A DNA stretch of 64,000 bases, from contig NC_079885.1 in the NCBI RefSeq assembly GCF_029227915.1, forward strand, positions 3,162,001 to 3,226,000, written 5' to 3'. The notes under the pieces were generated by a model. That model made no database searches, had not been told where the DNA came from, and worked only from the letters and a program-made list of their open reading frames with translations. This DNA is from Hydractinia symbiolongicarpus. Its lineage: Eukaryota > Cnidaria > Hydrozoa > Anthoathecata > Hydractiniidae. Both the position numbers and the translations under genes were made by a program. Of this stretch, positions 37,923 to 49,043 are shown piece after piece. Positions within the stretch are counted from its first letter, which is position 1. Every line of letters begins with the position of its first letter.

Positions 37923-40157
37923 CCGGCAATCATGTCAAATTAAGAAGAATGTTATTTCGTGGGGTCCATTTGGCTAACTTATCACATTTATAAGGTCACA
38001 GTCCAAAGTTACTTCAACTAAGTCCCAGAGTCAATCGTTTCACTGTTAAATGCGATACAACTTAGTAATATCGGAAAAAAATCACTAAATACATGTTGGT
38101 ACGAATATGTGACGCAACCGTTGTAACTCAAGCGCATTGATACCGTTAGAAAGTCATTGAAATGTAGTTTTTAAAACTGTCTCTATTTCTTTAGCGCGCG
38201 ATAACGGCTAGGTCTGGTCCCACAGTAAGAAACGACTTTTTTATCTAAATTTTTAAATGAAGTGCTACCACAACGCCCAGTGTAATTGCTGAGTTCCGGC
38301 AATCATTTCAAATTAAGAAGAATGTTGTTCCTTGGAGTTCAATTGGCTCATTTATCACATTTATAAGGTCACAGTCCAAAATCACTTCAATTAAATCACA
38401 CAGTCAATCGTTTCACTATTAAGAGCGATACAACTTAGTAATAACGGAAACAAATCACTAAATACATGTTGGTACGAACATGTGACGCAACTGTTGTAAC
38501 TCAAACGGATTGACACCGTTAGAAAGTCAAGGAAATGTAGTTTTTGAAAATGTTTCTATTTCTTCAACGCGCGCTCACGGGAGGTTTGGTCCCACAGTAC
38601 AAAATGACTTATTTATCTAAACTTTCAAATAAAACGCTACCACAGCGCCCAGCGAATCGGTAAATTCCAGCAATCATGCCAAATTAAGAAGAATGTTATT
38701 CCTTGGGTTCAGTTGTCTCATTTATCACATTTTTGAGGTCAAAGTCCAAAATCAGTTCAATTAAGTCCCACAGTCAATCCTTTCACTGTTAAAAGCAATG
38801 CAACCTAGTAATATCGGAAAAAAATCATTAAGTACTTGTTGGTACGAATATGTGACGCAACAATTGTAACTCAAACGGATTTATACCGCCAGAAAGTCAA
38901 TAAAATGTACTCTTTGAAACTGTTCCTATTTATTCAGCGCGTGCTAACGGCCAGGATTGGTCCCACAGTAAAAAATGACTTATTTTATATACATTTTTTA
39001 GTGAAGGGCTACCATAGGGCCGAGTGTAAACGCTGAATTCCAGCAATCATGTCAAATTAAGAAGAATGTTATTCCTTGGAATCCAATTGGCTCATTTATC
39101 ACATTTATAAGGTCACAGTACAGAATCACTTCAATTAAGTCTCACTGTCAATCGTTTCACTGTCAAAAGTAATACAACTTAGTAATATCGGAAAAAAATC
39201 ACTAAGTACATGTTGGTACGAATACGTGACGCAACCGATGTAACTTAAGCGGATTGACACCGTTAAAAAGTCAATGAAATGTAGTTTTTGAAAATGTTTC
39301 TATTTCTTCAACGCGCGCTCACGGCTAGGTTTGGTCCCACAGTACAAAATGACTTATTTATCTAAACTTTTAAATAAAACGCTACCACAGCGCCCAGCGA
39401 ATCGGTAAATTCCAGCAGTCATGCCAAATTAAGAAGAATGTTATTCCTTGGGTTCAATTGTCTCATTTATCACATTTTTGAGGTCAAAGTCCAAAATCAG
39501 TTCAATTAAGTCCCACAGTCAATCCTTTCACTGTTAAAAGCAATGCAACTTAGTAATATCGGAAAAAAATCATTAAGTACTTGTTGGTACGAACATGTGA
39601 CGCAACAGTTGTAACTCAAGCGGATTTATACCGCCAGAAAGTCAATAAAATGTAGTCTTTGAAACTGTTCCTATTTATTCAGCGCGTGCTAACGGCCAGG
39701 ATTGGTCCCACAGTAAAAAATGACTTATTTTATATACATTTTTAAGTGAAGGGCTACCATAGGGCCGAGTGTAATCGCTGAATTCCAGCAATCATGTCAA
39801 ATTAAGAAGAATGTTATTCCTTGGAATCCAATTGGCTCATTTATCACATTTATAAGGTCACAGTACAGAATCACTTCAATTAAGTCCCACTGTCAATCGT
39901 TTCACTGTCAAAAGTAATACAACTTAGTAATATCGGAAAAAAATCACTAAGTACCTGTTGGTACGAATACGTGACGCAACCGATGTAACTTAAGCGGATT
40001 GACACCGTTAGAAAGTCAATGAAATGTAGTTTTTGAAAATGTTTCTATTTCTTCAGCGCGTGCTAACGGCTAGGATTGGTCCCACAGTACAAAATGATTT
40101 ATTTATCTAATCTTTTATATAAAGCGCTACCACAGCGCCCAGTGAAGTCGGTAAATT
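37923..40157 (+). repeat. 2235-bp hexamer higher-order repeat, copy 2
   Basis: Directly abuts copy 1; anchors 38092, 38465, 38835, 39209, 39580, 39954 (all +2235). The junction is the hybrid TAAATGCCGGCAATC, where TAAATTCCAGC-type and TTCCGGC-type sequence meet, marking the crossover within one monomer. Only a handful of substitutions separate the copies (e.g. TATTAAAAGC versus TATTAAGAGC). Confidence 0.88.
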
Positions 40158-41665
40158 CCAGCAATCATGTCAAATTAAGAAGAATGTTATTTCTTAGGTC
40201 CAATTTTCTCACTTATCACATTTATAAAGTCACAGTCCAAAATCAGTTCAATTAAGTCCCACAGTCAATCGTTTCACTGTTAAAAGCTATACAACCTAGT
40301 ATTACCAGAAAAATATCACTTAATACATGTTGGTACAAATATGTGACGCAACCGTTGTAACTCAAACGGACTGATACCGTTAGAAAGTCATTGAAATTTA
40401 GTTTTTAAAACTGTTTCTATTTCCTTAGCGCGCGAGAACGGCCAGAATTGGTCCCACAGGAAAAAATGGCTTATTTTATATAAATTTTTAAATGAAGTGC
40501 TACCACAACGCCCAGTGAAATCGGTAAATTCCAACAATCATGTCAAAGTAAGAAGAATGTTATTTCTTGCGTCCAATTGTCTCACTTATCACATTTAGAA
40601 AGTCACAGTCCAAAATCAGTTCAATTAAGTCCCACAGTCAATCGTTTCACTGTTAAAAGCGATGCAACCTAGTAATATCCGAATACTACCGCTAAATACA
40701 TGTTGGTACGAATATGTGACGCAACCGCTGTAACTCAAACGGACTGATACCGTTAGAAAGTCATTGAAATATAGTTTTTAAAACTGTCTCTATTTCTTTA
40801 GCGCGCGATAACGGCTAGGATTGGTCCTACAGTAAGAAATGACTTATTTATCTAAATTTTTAAATGAAGTGCTACCACAACGCCCAGTGTAACCGCTGAG
40901 TTCCGGCAATCATGTCAAATTAAGAAGAATGTTGTTCCTTGGAGTTCAATTGGCTCATTTATCACATATATAAGATCACAGTCTAGAATCACTTCAATTA
41001 AGTCCCACAGTCAATCGTTTCACTGTTAAAAGCGATATAACTTAGTAATATCGGAAAAAAATCACTAAATACATGTTGGTACAAATATGTGACTCAACCG
41101 TTGTAACTCAAATGGACTCATACCGTTAGAAATTCATTGAAATGTACCATCTAAAACTGTCTCTATTTCTTCAGCGCGCGATAACGGCTAGGATTCGTAC
41201 CACAGTAAAAAATGACTTATTTATCTAAATTTTTTAATGAAGCGCTCCAAACAGCGACCAGTGTAATGGCTGAGTTGCGGCAATCATGTCAAATTAAGAA
41301 GAATGTCATTTGTTGGGGTCCAGTTTGCTCACTTATCACATTTATCAGGTCACAGTCCAGAATCACTTCAATTAAGTCCCACAGTCATCGTTTCACTGAT
41401 AAAAGCGATACAACTTAGTAATATCGGAAAAAAATCATTAAACACATGTGGTACAGATATGTGACGCAACCGTTGTAAGTCAAGCGGATTGACACCGTTA
41501 GAATTTCAATGAAATGTAGTTTTTGAAAATGTTTCTATTTCTTCAACGCGCGCCAACGGCTAGGATTGGTGCCGCAGTACAAAATGACTTATATATCTAA
41601 ATTTTTAAGTGAAGCGCTACCATTGGGCCGAGTGTAATCGCTGAATTGCAGCAATCATGTCAAAT
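39282..41665 (+). repeat. 4128-bp-spaced (11-monomer) segmental repeat, left copy
   Basis: Anchors 39580, 39954, 40326, 40699, 41072 and 41445 match 43708, 44082, 44454, 44827, 45200 and 45573 (all +4128). Marks: AAAAATGGCTTATT, TCTTGCGTCC, CATATATAAGATCACAG, TGTACCATCTAAAAC, AAACACATGTGGTACAG. Boundaries are estimated from where the private marks stop agreeing. Confidence 0.82.
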
Positions 41666-42188
41666 TAAGAAGAATGTTACTCCTTGGAGTGCAATTGGCT
41701 CATTTATCACATTTATAAGGACGCAGTCTAGAATCAATTCAATTAAGTCCAACAGTCAAACATTTCACTGTTAAAAGCGATACAACTTAGTAATATCGGA
41801 AAAAAATCACTAAATACTTGTTGGTACGAATATGTGACTCAACCGTTGTAACTCAAATGGACTCATACCGTTAGAAATTCATTGAAATATACCTTCTAAA
41901 ACTGTCTCTATTTTTTCAGCGCGCGATAACGGCTAGGATTCGTACCACAGTAAAAAATGACTTATTTATCTAAATTTTTAAATGAAGCGCTACCACAGCG
42001 CCTAGCGAAATCAGTAAATTCCAGCAATCATGTCAAATTAAGACGAATGTTATTTCTTGGGTCCAATTGTCTCATTTATCACATTTTTGAGGTCAAAGTC
42101 CAAAATCAGTTCAATTAAGTCCCACAGTCAATCCTTTCAGTGTTAAAAACGATGCAACCTAGTAAAATCAGAAAAATATCGCTAAATA
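41666..42188 (+). repeat. Satellite between segmental copies (ordinary monomers)
   Basis: Continuation of the array, anchors 41817 and 42189, with normal lengths (372). Contains AGTCCAACAGTCAAACATTTC, also seen at 46620, so it is the counterpart of the sequence that follows the 745-bp dimer there. Confidence 0.75.
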
Positions 42189-42612
42189 CATGTTGGTACG
42201 AATATGTGACGCAACCGTTGTAATTAAAACGGACTGATACCGTTAGAGAGTCAATGAAATGTAGTTTTTAAAACTGTTTCTCTTTCTTCAGCGCGGGCTA
42301 ACGGCTAGGATTGGTCCCACCGTAAAAAATGACTTGATGTAGTTTTTGAAAATGTTTCTATTTTTACTTCACAGTACAAAATGACTTATTTATCTAAACT
42401 TTCAAATAAAACGCTACCACAGCGCCCAGTGAAGTCGGTAAATTCCAGCAATCATGTCAAATTACAAAGAATGTTAATCCTTGGGTCCAATTGTCTCTTT
42501 TATTGCATTTATGAGGTCAAAGTCAAAAATCAGTTCAATTAAGTCCCACAGTCAATTCTTTCACTGTTAAAAGCGATGCAACCTAGTAAAACCAGAAAAA
42601 TATCGCTAAATG
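42189..42612 (+). repeat. Aberrant 424-bp satellite monomer with internal insertion
   Basis: About 52 bp longer than usual. After AAAAAATGACTT (ending 42335) the sequence jumps back to GATGTAGTTTTTGAAAATG, then from CTATTTTTACTTC (near 42366-42370) jumps forward to ACAGTACAAAATGACTT, skipping the GC-rich patch the second time. The monomer therefore holds a rearranged partial repeat of its own first half. Confidence 0.85.
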
Positions 42613-43336
42613 CATGTTGGTACGAATATGTGAGGCAACCGTTGTAATTGAAACGGACTGATGCCCTTAGAAATTCAATGAAATGTAGTTTCTAAAACTG
42701 TCTCTCTTTCTTCAGCGCGTGCTAACGCCTAGGAGTGGTCTAACCGTAAAAAATGACTCATTTATCTAAATTTTTAAATGAAGCGCTACCACAGCGCCCA
42801 GCGAAATCGGTAAATTTCAGCAATCATGTCAAATTAAGACGACTGTTATTTCTTGTCTCATTTATCACATTTTTGAGGTCAAAGTCCAAAATCAGTTCAA
42901 TTAAGTCCCACAGTCAATCTTTTCACTGTTAAAAGCGATGCAACCTAGTAAAATCAGAAAAATATCGCTAAATGCATGTTGGTACGAATATGTGACGCAA
43001 CCGTTGTAATTTAAACGGACTGATGCCGTTAGAAATTCAATGAAATGTAGTTTCTAAAACTGTCTCTCTTTCTTCAGCGCGCGCTAACGTCTAGGAGTGG
43101 TCTAACCGTAAAAAATGACTCATATATCTAAATTTTTAAGTGAAGCGCTACCACAGCGCCCAGCGAAATCAGTAAATTTCAGCAATCATGTCAAATTAAG
43201 ACGACTGTTATTTCTTGTCTCATTTATCACATTTTTGAGTTCAAAGTCCAAAATAAGTTCAATTAAGTCCCACAGTCAATCTTTTCACTTTTAAAAGCGA
43301 TGCAACTTAGTAATAACGGAAACAAATCACTAAATA
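42613..43336 (+). repeat. Pair of 362-bp short monomers
   Basis: Anchors 42613, 42975, 43337. Both lack about 10 bp between TTATTTCTTG and TCTCATTTATC, where other monomers read GGTCCAATTG. Other marks of the class: AATGCATGTTGG, TTTCTAAAACTGTCTCTC, CTAACGTCTAGGAGTGG, AAGACGACTG. This is the first appearance of this class in the array. Confidence 0.85.
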
Positions 43337-43409
43337 CATGTTGGTACGAACATGTGACGCAACTGTTGTAACTCAAACGGATTGACACCGTTAGAAAGTC
43401 AAGGAAATG

Positions 43410-45795
43410 TAGTTTTTGAAAATGTTTCTATTTCTTCAACGCGCGCTCACGGCTAGGTTTGGTCCCACAGTACAAAATGACTTATTTATCTAAACTTTTA
43501 AATAAAACGCTACCACAGCGCCTAGCGAATCGGTAAATTCCAGCAATCATGCCAAATTAAGAAGAATGTTATTCCTTGGGTTCAATTGTCTCATTTATCA
43601 CATTTTTGAGGTCAAAGTCCAAAATCAGTTCAATTAAGTCCCACAGTCAATCCTTTCACTGTTAAAAGCAATGCAACCTAGTAATATCGGAAAAAAATCA
43701 TTAAGTACTTGTTGGTACGAACATGTGACGCAACAGTTGTAACTCAAACGGATTTATACCGCCAGAAAGTCAATAAAATGTAGTCTTTGAAACTGTTCCT
43801 ATTTATTCATCGCGTGCTAACGGCCAGGATTGGTCCCACAGTAAAAAATGACTTATTTTATATACATTTTTAAGTGAAGGGCTACCATCGGGCCGAGTGT
43901 AATCGCTGAATTCCAGCAATCATGTCAAATTAAGAAGAATGTCATTCCTTGGAATCCAATTGGCTCATTTATCACATTTATAAGGTCACAGTACAGAATC
44001 ACTTCAATTAAGTCCCACTGTCAATCGTTTCACTGTCAAAAGTAATACAACTTAGTAATATCGGAAAAAAATCACTAAGTACCTGTTGGTACGAATACGT
44101 GACGCAACCGATGTAACTTAAGCGGATTGACACCGTTAGAAAGTCAATGAAATGTAGTTTTTGAAAATGTTTCTATTTCTTCAGCGCGTGCTAACGGCTA
44201 GGATTGGTCCCACAGTACAAAATGATTTATTTATCTAAACTTTTATATAAAGCGCTACCACAGCGCCCAGTGAAGTCGGTAAATTCCAGCAATCATGTCA
44301 AATTAAGAAAAATGTTATTTCTTAGGTCCAATTTTCTCACTTATCACATTTATAAAGTCACAGTCCAAAATCAGTTCAATTAAGTCCCACAGTCAATCGT
44401 TTCACTGTTAAAAGCTATACAACCTAGTATTACCAGAAAAATATCACTTTATACATGTTGGTACAAATATGTGACGCAACCGTTGTAACTCAAACGGACT
44501 GATACCGTTAGAAAGTCATTGAAATTTAGTTTTTAAAACTGTCTCTATTTCCTTAGCGCGCGAGAACGGCCAGAATTGGTCCCACAGTAAAAAATGGCTT
44601 ATTTTATATAAATTTTTAAATGAAGTGCTACCACAACGCCCAGTGAAATCGGTAAATTCCAACAATCATGTCAAAGTAAGAAGAATGTTATTTCTTGCGT
44701 CCAATTGTCTCACTTATCACATTTAGAAAGTCACAGTCCAAAATCAGTTCAATTAAGTCCCACAGTCAATCGTTTCACTGTTAAAAGCGATGCAACCTAG
44801 TAATATCCGAATACTACCGCTAAATACATGTTGGTACGAATATGTGACGCAACCGCTGTAACTCAAACGGACTGATACCGTTAGAAAGTCATTAAAATGT
44901 AGTTTTTAAAACTGTCTCTATTTCTTTAGCGCGCGATAACGGCTAGGATTGGTCCTACAGTAAGAAATGACTTATTTATCTAAATTTTTAAATAAAGTGC
45001 TACCACAACGCCCAGTGTAACCGCTGAGTTCCGGCAATCATGTCAAAGTAAGAAGAATGTTGTTCCTTGGAGTTCAATTGGCTCATTTATCACATATATA
45101 AGATCACAGTCTAGAATCACTTTAATTAAGTCCCACAGTCAATCGTTTCACTGTTAAAAGCGATATAACTTAGTAATATCGGAAAAAAATCACTAAATAC
45201 ATGTTGGTACAAATATGTGACTCAACCGTTGTAACTCAAATGGACTCATACCGTTAGAAATTCATTGAAATGTACCATCTAAAACTGTCTCTATTTCTTC
45301 AGCGCGCGATAACGGCTAGGATTCGTACCACAGTAAAAAATGACTTATTTATCTAAATTTTTTAATGAAGCGCCCCAAACAGCGACCAGTGTAATGGCTG
45401 AGTTGCGGCAATCATGTCAAATTAAGAAGAATGTCATTTGTTGGGGTCCAGTTTGCTCACTTATCACATTTATCAGGTCACAGTCCAGAATCACTTCAAT
45501 TAAGTCCCACAGTCATCGTTTCACTGATAAAAGCGATAAAACTTAGTAATATCGGAAAAAAATCATTAAACACATGTGGTACAGATATGTGACGCAACCG
45601 TTGTAAGTCAAGCGGATTGACACCGTTAGAATTTCAATGAAATGTAGTTTTTGAAAATGTTTCTATTTCTTCAACGCGCGCCAACGGCTAGGATTGGTCC
45701 CGCAGTACAAAATGACTTATATATCTAAATTTTTAAGTGAAGCGCTACCATTGGGCCGAGTGTAATCGCTGAATTGCAGCAATCATGTCAAATTA
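43410..45795 (+). repeat. 4128-bp-spaced segmental repeat, right copy
   Basis: Right partner of the 39282-41665 segment. Agreement ends near 45795-45800, where this copy goes to GAATTTTGTTCC while the left copy reads GAATGTTACTCC, because a 745-bp dimer duplication was inserted there. Confidence 0.82.
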
Positions 45796-46549
45796 AGAAG
45801 AATTTTGTTCCTTGGAGTTCAATTGGCTCATTTATCACATATATAAGATCACAGTCTAGAATCACTTCAATTAAGTCCCACAGTCAATCGTTTCACTGTT
45901 AAAAGCGATATAACTTAGTAATATCGGAAAAAAATCACTAAATACATGTTGGTACAAATATGTGACTCAACCGTTGTAACTCAAATGGACTCATACCGTT
46001 AGAAATTCATTGAAATGTACCATCTAAAACTGTCTCTATTTCTTCAGCGCGCGATAACGGCTAGGATTCGTACCACAGTAAAAAATGACTTATTTATCTA
46101 AATTTTTTAATGAAGCGCTCCAAACAGCGACCAGTGTAATGGCTGAGTTGCGGCAATCATGTCAAATTAAGAAGAATGTCATTTGTTGGGGTCCAGTTTG
46201 CGCACTTATCACATTTATCAGGTCACAGTCCAGAATCACTTCAATTAAGTCCCACAGTCATCGTTTCACTGATAAAAGCGATACAACTTAGTAATATCGG
46301 AAAAAAATCATTAAACACATGTGGTACAGATATGTGACGCAACCGTTGTAAGTCAAGCGGATTGACACCGTTAGAATTTCAATGAAATGTAGTTTTTGAA
46401 AATGTTTCTATTTCTTCAACGCGCGCCAACGGCTAGGATTGGTCCCGCAGTACAAAATGACTTATATATCTAAATTTTTAAGTGAAGCGCTACCATTGGG
46501 CCGAGTGTAATCGCTGAATTGCAGCAATCATGTCAAATTAAGAAGAATG
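45060..46549 (+). repeat. 745-bp dimer tandem duplication
   Basis: 45060-45804 and 45805-46549 are near-identical (anchors 45200/45945, 45573/46318). Both include TTGTTCCTTGGAGTTC, CATATATAAGATC, TGTACCATCTAAAAC and AAACACATGTGGTAC. The left copy matches the 41 kb segment, so the duplication happened after the 4128-bp event. Confidence 0.85.
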
Positions 46550-47787
46550 TTACTCCTTGGAGTGCAATTGGCTCATTTATCACATTTATAAGGACGCAGT
46601 CTAGAATCACTTCAATTAAGTCCAACAGTCAAACATTTCACTGTTAAAAGCGATACAACTTAGTAATATCGGAAAAAAATCACTAAATACATGTTGGTAC
46701 GAATATGTGACTCAACCGTTGTAACTCAAATGGACTCATACCGTTAGAAATTCATTGAAATATACCTTCTAAAACTGTCTCTATTTTTTCAGCGCGCGAT
46801 AACGGCTAGGATTCGTACCACAGTAAAAAATGACTTATTTATCTAAATTTTTAAATGAAGCGCTACCACAGCGCCTAGCGAAATCGGTAAATTTCAGCAA
46901 TCATGTCAAATTAAGACGACTGTTATTTCTTGTCTCATTTATCACATTTTTGAGGTCAAAGTCCAAAATCAGTTCAATTAAGTCCCACAGTCAATCTTTT
47001 CACTGTTAAAAGCGATGCAACCTAGTAAAATCAGAAAAATATCGCTAAATGCATGTTGGTACGAATATGTGACGCAACCGTTGTAATTGAAACGGACTGA
47101 TGCCGTTAGAAATTCAATGAAATGTAGTTTCTAAAACTGTCTCTCTTTCTTCAGCGCGCGCTAACGTCTAGGAGTGGTCTAACCGTAAAAAATGACTCAT
47201 ATATCTAAATTTTTAAGTGAAGCGCTACCACAGTGCCCAGCGAAATCGGTAAATTTCAGCAATCATGTCAAATTAAGACGACTGTTATTTCTTGTCTCAT
47301 TTATCACATTTTTAAGTTCAAAGTCCAAAATAAGTTCAATTAAGTCCCACAGTCAATCTTTTCACTGTTAAAAGCGATGCAACCTAGTAATATCCGAATA
47401 CCATTGCTAAATACATGTTGGTACGAATATGTGACGCAACCGTTGTAACTCAAACGGATTTATACCGCCAGAAAGTCAATGAAATGTAGTCTTTGAAACT
47501 GTTCCTATTTATTCAGCACGTGCTAACGGCCAGGATTGGTCCCACAGTAAAAAATGACTTATTTTGCATAAATTTTTAAGAGAAGCGCTACCATAGGGCC
47601 GAGTGTAATCGCTGAATTCCAGCAATAATGTCAAATTAAGAAGAATGTTTTTCCTTGTAGTCCAATTGGCTCATTTATCACATTTATAAGGTCACAGTAC
47701 AGAATCACTTCAATTAAGTCACACAGTCAATCGTTTCACTGTCAAAAGAAATACGACATAGTAATATCGGAAAAGAATCACTAAATA

Positions 47788-48228
47788 CATGTTGCTACGA
47801 ATATGTGACACAACCGTTGTAAGTCAAGCGGATTGACACCGTTAGAATGTCAATGAAATGTAGTTTTTGAAAATGTTTCTATTTTTTCAACGCGCGCTAA
47901 CGGCTAGGATTGGTCCCGCAGTACAGAATGAATTATATATCTAAACTTTTAAATACAACGCTACCACAGCGCCCAGCGAAATCGGTAAATTCCAGCAATC
48001 ATGTCAAATTAAAAAGAATGTTATTTCTTTGGTCCAATTGTCTCACTTATCTCATTTATAAGATCACAGTCCAAAATCAGTATAATTAAGTATAAATTTG
48101 GTCCTATTGTCTCATTTATCACATTTATGAGGTCAAAGTCCAATATTAGTTCAATTAAGTCGCACAGTCAATCCTTTCACTGTTAAAAGCGATGCAACCT
48201 AGTAATATCCGAATACTATTGCTAAATA
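47788..48228 (+). repeat. 441-bp satellite monomer with 69-bp internal duplication (copy 1)
   Basis: The 'GGTCCAATTGTCTCA...CACAGTCC' stretch occurs twice, 69 bp apart, joined by AATTAAGTATAAATTTGGTCC. The first version has TTATCTCATTTATAAGATC, the second TTATCACATTTATGAGGTC. So two different monomer types were fused by an out-of-register exchange. Confidence 0.85.
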
Positions 48229-48602
48229 CATGTTGGTACGAATACGTGACGCAACCGTTGTAACTCAAACGGATTTATACCGCCAGTAGGTCAATGAAAT
48301 GTAGTTTTTGAAACTGTTCCTATTTATTCAGCGCGTGCTAACGGCCAGGATTGGTCCCACAGTAAAAAATGACTTATTTTATATAAGTTTTTAAGTGAAG
48401 CGCTACCATAGGGCCGAGTGTAATCGCTGAATTCCAGCAATCATGTCAAATTAAGAAGAATGTTATTCCTTGGAGTCCAATTGGCTCATTTATCACATTT
48501 ACAAGGTCACAGTACAGAATAACTTCAATTAAGTCCCACAGTCAATCGTTTCACTGTCAAAAGCAATACAACTTAGTAATATCAGGTAAAAATCACTAAG
48601 TA

Positions 48603-49043
48603 CATGTTAGTACGAATACGTGAAGCAACCGTTGTAACTTAGGCGGATTGACACCATTAGAAAGTCAATGAAATGTAGTTTTTGAAAAGGTTTCTATTTC
48701 TTCAACGCCCGCTAACGGCTAGGATTGGTCCCACAGTACAAAATGACTTATTTATCTAAACTTTTAAATAAAACGCTACCACAGCGCCCAGTGAAATCGG
48801 TAAATTCCAGCAATCATGTCAAATTAAAAAAAATGTTATTTCTTTGGTCCAATTGTCTCACTTATCTCATTTATAAGATCACAGTCCAAAATCAGTTTAA
48901 TTAAGTATAAATTTGGTCCAATTGTCTCATTTATCACATTTATGAGGTCACAGTCCACAAACAGTTCAATTAAGTCCCACAGTCAATCCTTTTACTGTTA
49001 AAAGCGATGCAACCTAGTAATATCCGAATACTATTGCTAAATA
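48603..49043 (+). repeat. 441-bp satellite monomer (copy 2)
   Basis: Same fusion as at 47788, with AAGTATAAATTTGGTCC at about 48904-48920. It is followed by a 374-bp monomer, giving an 815-bp dimer together with copy 1 (anchors 47788 to 48603). Confidence 0.85.
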
